Below, in pieces: positions 1 to 9,802 of a stretch of DNA of 64,000 nucleotides (position 1 is its first letter; every line of letters starts with the position of its first letter). The stretch is from Candidatus Sumerlaea chitinivorans (GTDB lineage Bacteria; Sumerlaeota; Sumerlaeia; Sumerlaeales; Sumerlaeaceae): assembly GCA_003290465.1 (NCBI GenBank), contig CP030759.1, positions 62,001-126,000 on the forward strand. Reading direction: 5' to 3'. Below the pieces are notes generated by a model. The model saw nothing but the letters and a program-made list of their open reading frames with translations, searched no databases and was not told the origin of the DNA. The translations under genes were made by a program, and so were the position numbers.

Positions 1-714
1 CCTCTCTTTGCAAACCCAAAGTACGGGATCCTGCCGTTGATCACAGCGACGGCAATCACAAGTGCCATTGCGCTTGCCGTGGCGATGCCCCTCGGATTGG
101 TGATTGCGATTTATCTGAGCGAATTCGCGTCAGCGCGCATTCGCGAACTCCTCAAGCCAACCCTCGAGCTTCTCTCTGCTGTCCCCACCGTCGTTTTCGG
201 CTACTTTGCGCTCTTACTCGTCACCCCGCTTCTCCAGCGCTTCATTCCAAACGTGGCGGGCTTCAACATGCTGAGTGCGGGTCTCACCATGGGGCTCATG
301 ATTGTGCCCTACATTAGCTCTCTGAGTGAGGACGCGATGCACGCAGTGCCCATGCTTTTGCGTGAAGGGTCGTATGCACTTGGGGCCAATCGCCTTACGA
401 CTGCAATCCGCGTGGTGATTCCTGCGGCTCTTTCGGGCATAGGCGCCGCATGTGTGCTCGCGGTGTCGCGCGCCATCGGCGAGACGATGATTGTGGCCAT
501 CGCGGCGGGTATGCAACCGCGGTTTATTCTCGATCCGCGCGAGGGCGCTGCCACACTGACCGCTTTCATTGTTCAAGTCTGCTTAGGCGATGCCCCTTTC
601 GGAAGCATTGCCTACCAGAGTATTTTTGCCGCAGGGCTCACACTCTTCCTGCTGAACCTCGGCTTCAATGCAATCGCTCACTATCTCCGACAGAAGTACC
701 GTGAGGCATATTGA
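1..714 (+). CDS. pstC: Phosphate ABC transporter permease PstC (5' truncated)
   Basis: This is the C-terminal part of one of the two membrane subunits of the high-affinity phosphate importer PstSCAB. The frame is open from the first base of the window, so the true start lies upstream and only about 237 residues are seen. Several hydrophobic helices are visible. A binding-protein-dependent permease (EAA-like) loop is present, with the sequence REGSYALGANRLTTAIRVV, which docks on the PstB ATPase. The next gene is a second permease of the same family and then the ATPase, the usual pst order. The family call is firm; the upstream pstS, if present, is outside the window. Confidence 0.93.
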   Translation, partial: PLFANPKYGILPLITATAITSAIALAVAMPLGLVIAIYLSEFASARIRELLKPTLELLSAVPTVVFGYFALLLVTPLLQRFIPNVAGFNMLSAGLTMGLMIVPYISSLSEDAMHAVPMLLREGSYALGANRLTTAIRVVIPAALSGIGAACVLAVSRAIGETMIVAIAAGMQPRFILDPREGAATLTAFIVQVCLGDAPFGSIAYQSIFAAGLTLFLLNLGFNAIAHYLRQKYREAY

Positions 715-715
715 G

Positions 716-1624
716 ATGGACAATGTGCGTGGACGCGTCGCACGACGCAGACAAATTGATCGAGCATTTTCCGTAATGGGGGCGGTCTGTACGTGCGTTG
801 GACTTCTGACGATCGCGATTCTTCTTGGTGCATTGGCGTGGCAGGGACTTGGCAGGATCACGTGGCAATTCCTGACCTCGTTCCCCTCGCGTTTCCCAGC
901 TAAAGCGGGAATTCTCTCCGCACTTGTTGGGACGGCGCTGGTTACACTCGTTACCGTGATCGTTACAATACCAGTTGGCGTCGCCACTGCGATCTACCTT
1001 GATGAATTTGCACCGCGAAGTCGGTTGGCGAGTTTCATCGAACTGAACATCGCCAACCTCGCCGGCGTACCCAGCATCGTCTATGGTCTACTCGCTCTCG
1101 GGCTGTTCGTCTATCGCATGAAATTAGGCCATAGTATTGCTGCTGCTGGTCTCACTCTTGGTTTGCTTGTGCTTCCGATCGTGATTGTGGCAAGCCGCGA
1201 AGCTCTGCGTTCCATCCCGCAAGATATCCGGGAAGCCTCCTTTGCGCAGGGGGCGACGCGGTGGCAGACCGTGCGGCACCACCTTCTTCCCTATTCGCTC
1301 AGCGGGATTGCAACAGGGGTGATCATCGCAATTTCACGGGCCATGGGCGAGACCGCTCCTCTTGTTACGGTGGGAGCACTCACGTTCATCGCCTTCTTGC
1401 CCCCCTCGCCTTTGATGGACACGCCACCTTTTGTAAATTTTGCGTGGCTTGAGTCACCCTTCACGGTGCTACCGATCCAGGTCTTCAACTGGATCTCCCG
1501 TCCGCAAAAAGAATTTCACGAGTTAGCCGCCGCTGCAGCCCTTCTTCTGATTTTAGCTACGTTACTCATGAATAGTTTGGCGATTTGGCTACGTCGGCGG
1601 GCGCGCCGCCGCACGTCGTGGTAA
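716..1624 (+). CDS. pstA: Phosphate ABC transporter permease PstA
   Basis: Second inner-membrane subunit of the phosphate importer. The ATG at 716 lies one base after the pstC stop and has a GAGG about 9 bases upstream. An in-frame ATG at 668 would overlap pstC by 47 bases and is less likely. The product (about 302 residues) has a cytoplasmic basic N-terminus and roughly six membrane helices. Its permease loop, REASFAQGATRWQTVRHHLL, matches the PstA family. The C-terminus is Arg-rich. The length is normal for PstA. Co-transcription with pstC and pstB is expected from the spacing. Confidence 0.93.
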   Translation: MDNVRGRVARRRQIDRAFSVMGAVCTCVGLLTIAILLGALAWQGLGRITWQFLTSFPSRFPAKAGILSALVGTALVTLVTVIVTIPVGVATAIYLDEFAPRSRLASFIELNIANLAGVPSIVYGLLALGLFVYRMKLGHSIAAAGLTLGLLVLPIVIVASREALRSIPQDIREASFAQGATRWQTVRHHLLPYSLSGIATGVIIAISRAMGETAPLVTVGALTFIAFLPPSPLMDTPPFVNFAWLESPFTVLPIQVFNWISRPQKEFHELAAAAALLLILATLLMNSLAIWLRRRARRRTSW

Positions 1625-1639
1625 GGAGGTATGGAAGAC

Positions 1640-2506
1640 ATGATCGCAACGCTTTGGCAAACCGCGGTGCTGGAGGAACCACAAAATTCCATGGTCATTG
1701 AAATGGAGCCATTAAACTCACAAACTGACGAAGTGCCTGCTGAGGACGCTGCTCCTAAGGCGATGGTCCGCAATCTGAATTTTTGGTATGGCTCCCACCA
1801 AATCTTGAAGAACATCAACGCCACTTTCTACGAGCGGCGCGTGACGGCTTTGGTTGGTCCATCGGGGTGCGGCAAAACCACGCTACTACGCTGCTTCAAT
1901 CGCATGCATGACCTGTACGAAGGCAACCGCTACGAAGGCGAGATCCTGCTGCAACCAGACGGGATCAACATTGTGGCCCCGAGCACGGATCCAATTGAGA
2001 TGCGGATGCGCATTGGCATGGTGTTCCAAAAGCCTAATCCCTATCCAAAATCGATTTTCGAGAACGTCGCCTTTGGCCTCCGCCTCCGAGGAATCCGGGG
2101 CACAGAGTTGCGCGATCGGGTCGAATGGGCGCTGCGGAGCGCCGCCTTGTGGGATGAGACTCATGATCGCTTGCGAGACAGTGCGTTGTCGCTCTCGGGC
2201 GGCCAGCAGCAACGTCTGTGCATCGCCCGTGCTCTGGCCACGATGCCAGAGATCTTGCTCCTCGATGAGCCTACGTCGGCACTGGACCCCATCGCTACAG
2301 CTAAGATCGAAGAACTCATTGAGTCCCTGCGCGAAAGGCTGACCGTGATTATTGTCACGCACAACATGCAGCAAGCGGCGCGGATCTCGGATTACACTGG
2401 GTTCATGTATCTTGGGGAGATGGTGGAATTTGACCGGACACAGAAGATTTTCAGTAATCCTTCCAATGCCCTTACCCGCGACTATGTGATCGGGCGTTTT
2501 GGATGA
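1640..2506 (+). CDS. pstB: Phosphate ABC transporter ATPase PstB
   Basis: ATPase that powers phosphate import through PstA/PstC. All ABC motifs are visible: Walker [10 protein letters not shown], signature LSGGQQQR, Walker [13 protein letters not shown] and the H-loop THNMQQAAR. The protein carries about 40 residues before the first ABC strand, more than most PstB proteins. A strong AGGAGG at 1624-1629 sits only one base from an ATG at 1631 but 10 bases from the ATG at 1640, so I prefer 1640. The upstream ATG remains possible. No phoU follows; the next gene is an unrelated radical SAM protein. Confidence 0.95.
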   Translation: MIATLWQTAVLEEPQNSMVIEMEPLNSQTDEVPAEDAAPKAMVRNLNFWYGSHQILKNINATFYERRVTALVGPSGCGKTTLLRCFNRMHDLYEGNRYEGEILLQPDGINIVAPSTDPIEMRMRIGMVFQKPNPYPKSIFENVAFGLRLRGIRGTELRDRVEWALRSAALWDETHDRLRDSALSLSGGQQQRLCIARALATMPEILLLDEPTSALDPIATAKIEELIESLRERLTVIIVTHNMQQAARISDYTGFMYLGEMVEFDRTQKIFSNPSNALTRDYVIGRFG

Positions 2507-2619
2507 GATGCTAAGGGGCTCTCTGCCCATTGGACGCTGGACTCACGTGGACCCGAAATTTCCTGATGTGAGTTGCTGTTGACTGCATAGTCCTTGCCCA
2601 GTGCACTCTATGCCGAGTC

Positions 2620-4365
2620 ATGACCCCGACTCACCCGGAAACGCTTGTTGTTGGTCGCCCCCCGCGGGCAGTGTGCTCCCGCTGGGTTCAGCGCCCTGCA
2701 AAATACTATCGTTCGTTGCCTGCCGAAGTTGTGGGGCCCGCGCCACTTGTTTTGGCAGACGGGACGTTCGATTTTCTCACGTATTTGGAGTTTGGCACTT
2801 ATTTGCTACGGTTGCGTGAGCTCGTGCAAGTGGGGGGCACCTTGTGTCTCGCACGCCGAAAGGGTCTGGAGGATGCATTTTTCCCATTCCGGGGCGACGC
2901 TTTTTTCCGGAAAGAACTGCCGCAAATTTGGGAGCTGGATTTTGCCGAACCGCACTTTCACGAAGTTAGCGATGTTTTGATTTGGGAGTTTCGGGGGCGG
3001 CGCCCACCTGAGGAGGCCGATGCAGCCCGAGCGAAACTCCCGTGGCGGCATTTGGCCCATGTGTTCGACTTTGCAGGGACAAATCTGCGCCCGCCGCGCT
3101 ACGCGTGGATTCCAGCGACATTCCGCTGCAACTTGCGATGTCGGACGTGCTCTGTGCGCAATAGCCCGCCCGGGCAAGATATCAGCGACGAGCTCATCGA
3201 CGCTATCTTCGACGCTGTTGGAGAGCATCTCGAATGGGTAAATGTCACCGGCATCGGCGAGCCGTTCTTTGCCCGCACGTGGCCGCACCTTCATCGCCGG
3301 ATCCGCGAGCGCCCGTATCGGTGGATGGACATTGTGACCAACGGCCTGCTCTTGCGCGAAGATGACGTTCGCGAGATGATGAAGCCTGAGAATCCCACCA
3401 TCTTGCTGATTTCCATCGATGGTGCGCGTAAGGAAACGTTCGAATATATTCGCGATCGCGCAAAGTGGGAGCGACTCCTCGAGGTGATCGCAATGGTGCG
3501 GCGGATCCGCGAAGAGATGAAGCCCGGACCCCACTTCGTGTGGGGACTCGATTTTGTGGCGGTGCGCGATAACGTTGCAGAGCTGCTCGAGCTCATCCCT
3601 ATGGCAGCAGAATGGGGGATGGAGTTTTTGATCGTCATCGAAATGGGCGATTGGGTCCAAAACCGTGACTTTTTCCGCGAACAAGCTTTGCGCTTTTATC
3701 CAGAGCTTGCGAACGAATATTACCGAAAAGCACGCGAGCTGGCAGCACGCTATCCCTTTCAAGTTGTGTCGATTCCGCCAGACTATACACCCGAAGCGAT
3801 CGCTGCGATGAAGCAACTTACTGAGGATCGGACGCCACCACGCAAGCCTCTTATTAGTGCCGCACGCTTGTTCGCGAACTGGGTGGTGAAGGGTCGAGTT
3901 GGGCGCATGGTTCTGAAACGCGCATTGCCTGCTGTGGACTGGTATCTGACGCACCCCGTCGGGTTGCCGCGACGCATGCGAAGCTGGTTGCGTCAGCAAG
4001 TGGGAATGTCACGCTACGAGACTCTTGGCGAATTTCGTCGTGTACACGGTTTTTGCGAGGTCATTGCGGAGCGCATCTATTTCCACGTGGATGGGGAGAC
4101 GGCACTGTGTTGCGGAATGCTGGAACCCAAATTCGGGAAATTCGATCCCCGGAATTTCCAAGAGCACTGGAATAGTCCTTCTCTTCGCGATTTTCGGCTT
4201 ATGAATCTCCTCGGTTATCCGCATGGTGCCTGTTTTTACTGCACCTTGCCATACGGTTTGCCCGAAAAGAACCCTGAGAATTTTATTGCGGCACACAGAG
4301 TGAAGCCCAGTGCGAATCGTCTTGCATTTCTCCTCCGTAAACTTCGACGAAATCTAAGTGAGTGA
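2620..4365 (+). CDS. Radical SAM protein with N-terminal extension
   Basis: Iron-sulfur enzyme of the radical SAM superfamily; the substrate is unknown. The cluster-binding motif is CNLRCRTC, with Cys170, Cys174 and Cys177, followed by a GIGEP motif near residue 212. The C-terminus has further cysteines (ALCCGM and CFYC) consistent with a SPASM-like auxiliary cluster domain. The first 150 or so residues precede the radical SAM barrel and include ADGTFDFLTYLEF and LVQVGGTLCLARRKGL. These resemble the end of a class I methyltransferase fold, but no complete SAM-binding glycine motif is present. It follows pstB by 113 bases with no clear functional tie. Confidence 0.82.
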   Translation: MTPTHPETLVVGRPPRAVCSRWVQRPAKYYRSLPAEVVGPAPLVLADGTFDFLTYLEFGTYLLRLRELVQVGGTLCLARRKGLEDAFFPFRGDAFFRKELPQIWELDFAEPHFHEVSDVLIWEFRGRRPPEEADAARAKLPWRHLAHVFDFAGTNLRPPRYAWIPATFRCNLRCRTCSVRNSPPGQDISDELIDAIFDAVGEHLEWVNVTGIGEPFFARTWPHLHRRIRERPYRWMDIVTNGLLLREDDVREMMKPENPTILLISIDGARKETFEYIRDRAKWERLLEVIAMVRRIREEMKPGPHFVWGLDFVAVRDNVAELLELIPMAAEWGMEFLIVIEMGDWVQNRDFFREQALRFYPELANEYYRKARELAARYPFQVVSIPPDYTPEAIAAMKQLTEDRTPPRKPLISAARLFANWVVKGRVGRMVLKRALPAVDWYLTHPVGLPRRMRSWLRQQVGMSRYETLGEFRRVHGFCEVIAERIYFHVDGETALCCGMLEPKFGKFDPRNFQEHWNSPSLRDFRLMNLLGYPHGACFYCTLPYGLPEKNPENFIAAHRVKPSANRLAFLLRKLRRNLSE

Positions 4366-4475
4366 CTCTCATTTCCAAAGGTAGTTCTCGCCCTCGAATT
4401 TGTCTGGACATTCGATGGTTAAGGTAGTTCTTGGGAGTTAATAAAACAGCGAAAAATTTTGGTGTGGGTGACCTC

Positions 4476-5897
4476 ATGAAACTTCGTTCTCTTCTCGTGC
4501 TTGCGTTGGCTTGTGCCTTTGTTGGCAAGGCTTTGGCAGAGGATTGGGAATATGTAAAGTCCATACCCATTCCGCGCCCTTACGCACCAACTTTTGCGGC
4601 GACCACTCCCTCGGGGGACTGCGTCGTTGCGACCTTTAATAATAGTAAGACCGAAAAGCCGGTGGAATTACCCGTGATCCTCATTCACAAGCCTCTAAGC
4701 GATACGCCGGGCTTTTACGTAGTCTGCACGAATGAGTTTTCGGCGTTCCGTGGTTACTCCGGTATTGCAGTGGATTCAGAGGGGAATTTCTACGTAGCAG
4801 CCGACACGGGCGGCGCGGATTCGTGGATCCGGAAATTTACCCCAGACGGCAAGCGGCATCCCTCGTTCGGCAACAATGGCGAGATCCGGCCCAATCGGCG
4901 CGTGCTTGGTCTCGATTTGGCTGGGGATTACCTTTTTGCGACATTTGGGTTTGGTGAGCTGGCAAAGTACAGTGCAAAGACGGGCGCACTGGTCGGGACA
5001 GTTCCAGCTCCAGCGAAGGATGCACCTCTCATACGCGACATCGCGGTGGACCCGACGCGCCAAATCATTTATGGCGTCGCGCTTGGGGCTGCATGGGCTT
5101 GGAAGGGCGGCCGCTTCGACAATCTAAGTGGCTACAAACTTACCCGGATTTCGGAGGATGCCTTGAAGAACCCAAAAGCCGGTGAAGGGATTTTCTACGA
5201 TGCCTTTGGCGACCGCGTCCTTTTGCCGGTCAGCGAATTGGCCACACTTTTCGCAGTGAGTCCGTCGGGGCAGATATCAAAGTCGGAAATCAAAGGCGGT
5301 GAGGGGTTAGTGCGTTCCCCCTGCGACGCCGTGCTGCTGGCGGATGGCAAGACGCTATTCATTCCGGACATGATTGCCGGCCCCACTGGTGAATGTAACA
5401 TCCATGTCATGAGGCGTGTAGGGGCTTCAACCGAGGCGCCCACGGGGGCCATCGCTCTTCCGTCGCTTGCAGATGCGGGGCTGCTCAAACCGTCTGCCCC
5501 CGCACCCGCGCCCTCCTCTTCGCAAGGAGCCGGAACAGCGAAAGCGGCGCCGGCTCCCGCTGGCAAAATTACGTGGCGCAGTAATTTCGCAGCCACACTC
5601 GACGAGGCGCGCCAAAGTGGCAAGCCAGTTCTGCTTTATGCGCGCACCGATGTGGCAAGGCGGTGCGGCGAACTGGAGGCCGATTTCCTGAAAAGCGACG
5701 CATTCGCATCTGCCGCAAGCAAGTATCTGCTTGTGTGGTTCGATGTGACCTCGGATCCAAAGTTGGCTCAGCAGCTCGGAATTTTCAAAGTTCCGTTCAT
5801 TGCTATCTATCGGCCGGATGGCGAACGCGCGGAGATGTGGTCGGGCCGAATCGACACCGCAGAAGTTCTTGCTAAAATGGGGGCGCACGCAAAGTAG
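4476..5897 (+). CDS. Secreted beta-propeller-like protein with degenerate thioredoxin-like C-terminus
   Basis: The ATG at 4476 gives a clean signal peptide (MKLRSLLVLALACAFVGKALA). A longer start at 4431 would bury it and is rejected. Residues 20 to about 310 contain phrases such as GIAVDSEGNFYVA and IAVDPTRQIIYGVA, typical of NHL/SMP-30-like propeller blades. A Pro/Ala/Ser-rich linker follows. The last 110 residues resemble the thioredoxin-like fold of the DUF255/thioredoxin_7 type (GKPVLLYARTD, LVWFDV, FKVPFIAIYRPDG). The expected CxxC is reduced to one cysteine in VARRCGEL, so disulfide exchange activity is doubtful. Probably a periplasmic binding or scaffold protein; the function is not known. 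Confidence 0.7.
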   Translation: MKLRSLLVLALACAFVGKALAEDWEYVKSIPIPRPYAPTFAATTPSGDCVVATFNNSKTEKPVELPVILIHKPLSDTPGFYVVCTNEFSAFRGYSGIAVDSEGNFYVAADTGGADSWIRKFTPDGKRHPSFGNNGEIRPNRRVLGLDLAGDYLFATFGFGELAKYSAKTGALVGTVPAPAKDAPLIRDIAVDPTRQIIYGVALGAAWAWKGGRFDNLSGYKLTRISEDALKNPKAGEGIFYDAFGDRVLLPVSELATLFAVSPSGQISKSEIKGGEGLVRSPCDAVLLADGKTLFIPDMIAGPTGECNIHVMRRVGASTEAPTGAIALPSLADAGLLKPSAPAPAPSSSQGAGTAKAAPAPAGKITWRSNFAATLDEARQSGKPVLLYARTDVARRCGELEADFLKSDAFASAASKYLLVWFDVTSDPKLAQQLGIFKVPFIAIYRPDGERAEMWSGRIDTAEVLAKMGAHAK

Positions 5898-6075
5898 CCG
5901 AGAGGTTCTGAGCGGCAACGTTGAAAGCCTCTCGTAGAAACGCGTGTCCCCGCCGGGCATTCTCCTGCGAGGATTGCGAGGACCGATAACGGCGGTGCGA
6001 TTCGCTCCTCCTCTACGCGAATGAATGCTTGGAATCAGGGTATTCAAATAGCGCCTGCGTCCTGCAGGGCAAGGT

Positions 6076-6162
6076 GCCGGAGTGGCGGAATTGGCAGACG
6101 CGCTAGATTCAGGGTCTAGTACGGGCAACCGTGTGCAGGTTCAAGTCCTGTCTCCGGCACCA
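6076..6162 (+). tRNA. tRNA-Leu (anticodon CAG), CCA encoded
   Basis: A complete class II tRNA. The acceptor stem pairs GCCGGAG (6076-6082) with CTCCGGC (6152-6158), followed by A and an encoded CCA at 6160-6162. The anticodon stem CTAGA/TCTAG encloses the loop TTCAGGG with anticodon CAG at 6110-6112, reading CUG leucine codons. A long variable arm is present and the T-loop reads GTTCAAGTC. It stands alone between a plus-strand secreted protein and the minus-strand pta gene. Confidence 0.96.
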
Positions 6163-6450
6163 TCTTCTTATTTCCCGGATCCTGCAGAATGAAGCGCGCT
6201 CACTTGTCGGAGTTTATGCTGGCCCCGCGTTATGCTACGACTTTTTGCCCTTGCGTTGGCAGGAGCGCGAAGCAGGGGAAAGCCGGCTCCGGCGTGTCTC
6301 GCCCATCGTTCCAAAAAAGAACCCGCGCCAGGGGTGCAATTTCCCTGCCGCGGTGAAGATTGGTCGTAGCCGGATCTTACCGTTATCCCGCGTTTCCGAA
6401 GCGAGCAGCGTCAGGCGCTCAGCGGTGGCGCGACGCCTTCATGAATCGGC

Positions 6451-7470
6451 TCACAGGAAATTCGCTTTTGCTGCAGTGATTGCAATCACATCCACGATGT
6501 CGCGGACCGAGCAACCGCGGGATAGGTCGTTCACCGATTTCGCCAGACCTTGCAGGACGGGGCCGATGGCGTCGGCTTTCGCAAGCCTTTGCACGAGCTT
6601 GTACGCGATGTTGCCGGCGTCGAGGTCCGGGAAAATGAGTACGTTGGCTCTCCCCGCCATGGGGGAATCCGGAGCCTTGCGCTTTCCGATGCTTTCAATG
6701 AGTGCCGCATCTGCCTGCAGCTCACCGTCGCAAAGCAGGTCGGGCCGAGCCTTTTTCACCAAATCAGTAGCCTGGCGCACTTTGTCTACCATCGGGTGCT
6801 GGGCGCTGCCCTTGGTTGAGAAGCTCAGCATGGCGACGCGTGGCTCGAAGCCAAGGAGCTTCTGCATCATTTCGGCGGTGGCAATGGCGATGTCAGCCAG
6901 CTGCTCCGGAGTTGGGTCGGGCAACACCGCACAATCCGCAAAGAGCATCACTCCTTGCTCGCCAAGTGGGCAGTCCGGCACGACCATGATGAAGTGGCTG
7001 GAGACCGTCTTAATTCCCGGCTGAAGGCCGATACACTTGATACTTGCCCGCAGGACATCACCCGTCGTCGTGATAGCACCCGCCGTCATTCCGTCCGCTT
7101 CGTCACGAGCAACCATCATGGCAGCCCAGTAGAGCGGGTCGCTTACAATTTGGCGCGCCTGCTCGATCGTGAGGTTCTCCTTACGGCGCTTCTCCATGTA
7201 CTCGCGCGCCACCTGATCGAGCTTTGCGGCGTCCGCGACTGGGTTGATGATCTCCAGCTGACTGACGTCGACTCCCTCGGCTTTTGCAAGCGAGAAGATT
7301 TTGTCTGGATCGCCCACCAGTACCGGAATTGCAAAGCCTTCCTTTGCTACTGTGGCCGCAGCGTGGAGTGTGCGGTTATCACCCCCTGCTTCGGGCAGGA
7401 CAATGCGGCGCTTACGCGTGGCCGCCAACGCAATGATTTTCTCTTGAACGGTTTGAGTCATGGTTTTCAT
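6451..7470 (-). CDS. pta: Phosphate acetyltransferase
   Basis: Converts acetyl-CoA and phosphate to acetyl phosphate and CoA, in acetate overflow or acetate activation. The 339-residue product is the short single-domain Pta form, without the DRTGG/BioD-like N-terminus of enterobacterial Pta. Family features include [15 protein letters not shown] near the N-terminus, [35 protein letters not shown] and the C-terminal [18 protein letters not shown] second in-frame ATG at 7461 is an alternative start. No ackA is adjacent, so the partner is elsewhere or the enzyme works alone. An upstream hairpin with a T-run may act as a leader attenuator. Confidence 0.95.
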   Translation of the reverse strand: MKTMTQTVQEKIIALAATRKRRIVLPEAGGDNRTLHAAATVAKEGFAIPVLVGDPDKIFSLAKAEGVDVSQLEIINPVADAAKLDQVAREYMEKRRKENLTIEQARQIVSDPLYWAAMMVARDEADGMTAGAITTTGDVLRASIKCIGLQPGIKTVSSHFIMVVPDCPLGEQGVMLFADCAVLPDPTPEQLADIAIATAEMMQKLLGFEPRVAMLSFSTKGSAQHPMVDKVRQATDLVKKARPDLLCDGELQADAALIESIGKRKAPDSPMAGRANVLIFPDLDAGNIAYKLVQRLAKADAIGPVLQGLAKSVNDLSRGCSVRDIVDVIAITAAKANFL

Positions 7471-7511
7471 AGTGCCTGCACGTCACCGGTCTGAAGCGGT
7501 GGGTTCAACAG

Positions 7512-7560
7512 AAAAAAGCACGGGATCACGAACGAGCAGCGAGAGTGGCGCGGTGATCCC
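7512..7560 (-). terminator. Hairpin with T-run in the leader of pta (possible attenuator)
   Basis: On the minus strand GGGATCAC (7560-7553) can pair with GTGATCCC (7529-7522) around a 23-base loop. Four bases later comes a run of six T (7517-7512). No minus-strand gene ends just upstream, while pta starts 42 bases downstream. The element therefore sits where a leader attenuator would. The stem is only 8 base pairs, so this is tentative. Confidence 0.35.
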
Positions 7561-7723
7561 CTTTTCCCGATAGGAGAAGCGAGTGGTAGAGGGGTACACC
7601 TGAGGGAAATATCCCAATTTCACTCTTTAGGTTCCCAAGGGCTGTTCATGGGAAACAGAGAGACTCGAGTAATAAAGCGGATCCAGTGCATGCATCGGTC
7701 TGGTCAACACTTAGGAGGAAAAT

Positions 7724-9802
7724 GTGGACGCAGAGGGGATCAATAGCCCCCGACCATCTACCTTCGTTGAACGATTTCACATTTTTGACCGTGTTGTGCC
7801 GATTCTGCTATTTTGCCTCGCATTGGCAATCCGCTTGCCGGCTGTTGATCGCGGCTTGCCGTTTCTCGACGGGTATGCGTGGGATGATCCTTTTATCATG
7901 AACCCAGCCGTGGACACCGTTCGCACCGGCAAGTGGGATCCAGAGTGGCAACTGTACCCAGGCGGACCTATTCACCTGCACACATTGGTGGCCGGGTACA
8001 CGATCATCAGCCTTGCCGCAAAAGGCAAAATGGTTTATCCAGCAACGATCAAAACGGCAACGGACACCAAGTACTTTTGGACGGTGGGCCTTCCGGAGAT
8101 CTATAGGAACAGTCGTGTTTTCCAAGCTATTCTCGTGTCGCTGGCCATCGTGGTGCTTTATTTTATTGGGAGAACCCATTTTGGTCCCGGCGAGGGGATC
8201 GTTGCTGCCCTCCTTGCAGCGCTTGCTACGCAGCTGATAGAAGTAAGCGTCCAAATTAAACCCGATGCCCCTGCCTTGTTGGCTTCTTCTATTGTGCTCT
8301 GGCTATCTCTATGGATCCTTGAGAGCAGAGATTCTTGGGGAAGATACCTAGTGTTGCTTGCCATCACTGGTTTCGCTTGCGGCGTCGCGGCGGGAATGAA
8401 GTATAACGCCATCCTATGTTTACTCGTGCCTGTGGCTGCATGTTGTCTTAATCCTCATCACCAACGCGAGCCTGTTCTTATCCGCCTTTTCGCTATTCTT
8501 CTCGCAAGCGCATTGGGCTTTGTCATGACAAGTCCCTTTGCCATAATAAGGTTTGACTGTTTCATACAAGATATTGCCCGACAAAGCTATATCTATGCGG
8601 TGACGACAGAGCCAAATGCCTGCTGGTTACATGTCAGGCAGTATGTCCAGGATTTAGTAAATGGCACTTACGGTTATACTGTGGCGATATTTGTATTACT
8701 GGGATTCGGGATTGTTGCGAAGCGAAACTGGCGACAATTCGTGACGTTTGTGACTTATTGGTTTGCGGTTGTGTACGTGGCAAGCTCGATTGGGTACTAC
8801 TATCACCGAAATTATGTTGTAGGACATTTGATGATTTGCACCTTTGCGGGAGTTGGGTTTGTCGCATCGGCAAAGTGGGTCGGTGGACACTTGAAAGCTC
8901 ACTGGAAACTTCTTAGGATTTTGGCCATTGTTATCATGGGAATTGCTTTCTATTTTCTGCCAGCCCAAAAAGCCTTCACATTTGTTAAGAAGCTCACATT
9001 ATACGAAGATTCACGAAATGTACTCCTAAATAGGCTCGCAAAGGAGTTTCGACCTGAAGAAAAGATCGCAATTGACGAGCACCTGCGTGTGGTCATTCCA
9101 GAAACTTGGAAAGGTCCGACACTTATCCTTACCAATGTTTTCAACAAGCCGTTTAAGTGGTTTCAAGATCAGGGTATTAAGTACGTTGTGATTGCGGAGA
9201 GATTTGAAGCGCGAGGTGAGGATCACGAAAGTAGAACTGTCACGAACTGGATGAACACGAGGTTTGCAAGCTTGCGAACAGTGCTGAAGATCGACGGGGG
9301 GCCATGTCAGTTTAGAAATCTCTTAGAGAACCCCACGGTCTTGGTGAAATCTTTCGATTCCTACACTGAGCCAGCCGCAACAAAACGGGTACTTCCTGCA
9401 GTTGCGATGCAGACGACGGGCCGTGCGTTCTTACGAGACCATATGTTTGGAAGTGGAGTAGAGTTGTGGTCAAAGGGGATCCTGAGTGGAGTGGTGGACT
9501 TGGATACTACGTGTACAAGACTTCGGCTGTGGGGGGCGAGTTATTGGCGTCATCCCTCGCACGCGTGCATAACGATCTCTGTTGCCGAGCAAAAGAACCA
9601 AGCCGTGCGCATGAAATTGGCGGAAGACCTTACGATCGTGCAGAGTGGCCCTCGTTATGCCGCATTTGACATACCCTGCGCTTTGGGCCCCGGGCAGTGG
9701 CAAATCACGGTGGATTTTGTGAATGGGGAAGATCCCCTACCCTTGTTCGAAGAAAAGAACGCGCGACGCCTTGGGGTATCGCTGTTAGAATTCATTCCAT
9801 AA
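7724..9802 (+). CDS. GT39-like polyprenyl-dependent membrane glycosyltransferase with C-terminal beta domain
   Basis: Predicted GT-C fold enzyme that moves a sugar from a lipid carrier onto an acceptor at the outer face of the membrane. It starts at GTG 7724, five bases after AGGAGG. An N-terminal helix is followed by a periplasmic loop with the acidic pair GYAWDDPF, the position of the catalytic acidic residues in GT-C enzymes. About ten more hydrophobic segments run to residue 420. The last 270 residues are soluble and end in a likely beta-sandwich (LRLWGASYW, GPGQWQITVDFVNG). The gene at 49705 has the same plan and similar loop sequence, so the two are paralogues. The acceptor is unknown. 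Confidence 0.75.
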   Translation: MDAEGINSPRPSTFVERFHIFDRVVPILLFCLALAIRLPAVDRGLPFLDGYAWDDPFIMNPAVDTVRTGKWDPEWQLYPGGPIHLHTLVAGYTIISLAAKGKMVYPATIKTATDTKYFWTVGLPEIYRNSRVFQAILVSLAIVVLYFIGRTHFGPGEGIVAALLAALATQLIEVSVQIKPDAPALLASSIVLWLSLWILESRDSWGRYLVLLAITGFACGVAAGMKYNAILCLLVPVAACCLNPHHQREPVLIRLFAILLASALGFVMTSPFAIIRFDCFIQDIARQSYIYAVTTEPNACWLHVRQYVQDLVNGTYGYTVAIFVLLGFGIVAKRNWRQFVTFVTYWFAVVYVASSIGYYYHRNYVVGHLMICTFAGVGFVASAKWVGGHLKAHWKLLRILAIVIMGIAFYFLPAQKAFTFVKKLTLYEDSRNVLLNRLAKEFRPEEKIAIDEHLRVVIPETWKGPTLILTNVFNKPFKWFQDQGIKYVVIAERFEARGEDHESRTVTNWMNTRFASLRTVLKIDGGPCQFRNLLENPTVLVKSFDSYTEPAATKRVLPAVAMQTTGRAFLRDHMFGSGVELWSKGILSGVVDLDTTCTRLRLWGASYWRHPSHACITISVAEQKNQAVRMKLAEDLTIVQSGPRYAAFDIPCALGPGQWQITVDFVNGEDPLPLFEEKNARRLGVSLLEFIP

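Noticed and set aside
2806-3999. A 397-codon frame antisense to the radical SAM gene
   Set aside because: The sense frame has the CxxxCxxC motif; the antisense product is Cys/His-rich low-quality sequence.
5899-5934. Hairpin CGAGAGG/CCTCTCG just after the propeller/thioredoxin-like gene
   Set aside because: The stem is 7 bp with a 22-base loop and no T-run follows, so a terminator call is not justified.
6131-7024. A plus-strand frame beginning MCRFKSCLRHH
   Set aside because: It starts inside tRNA-Leu and runs antisense to pta; a translated tRNA tail, not a gene.
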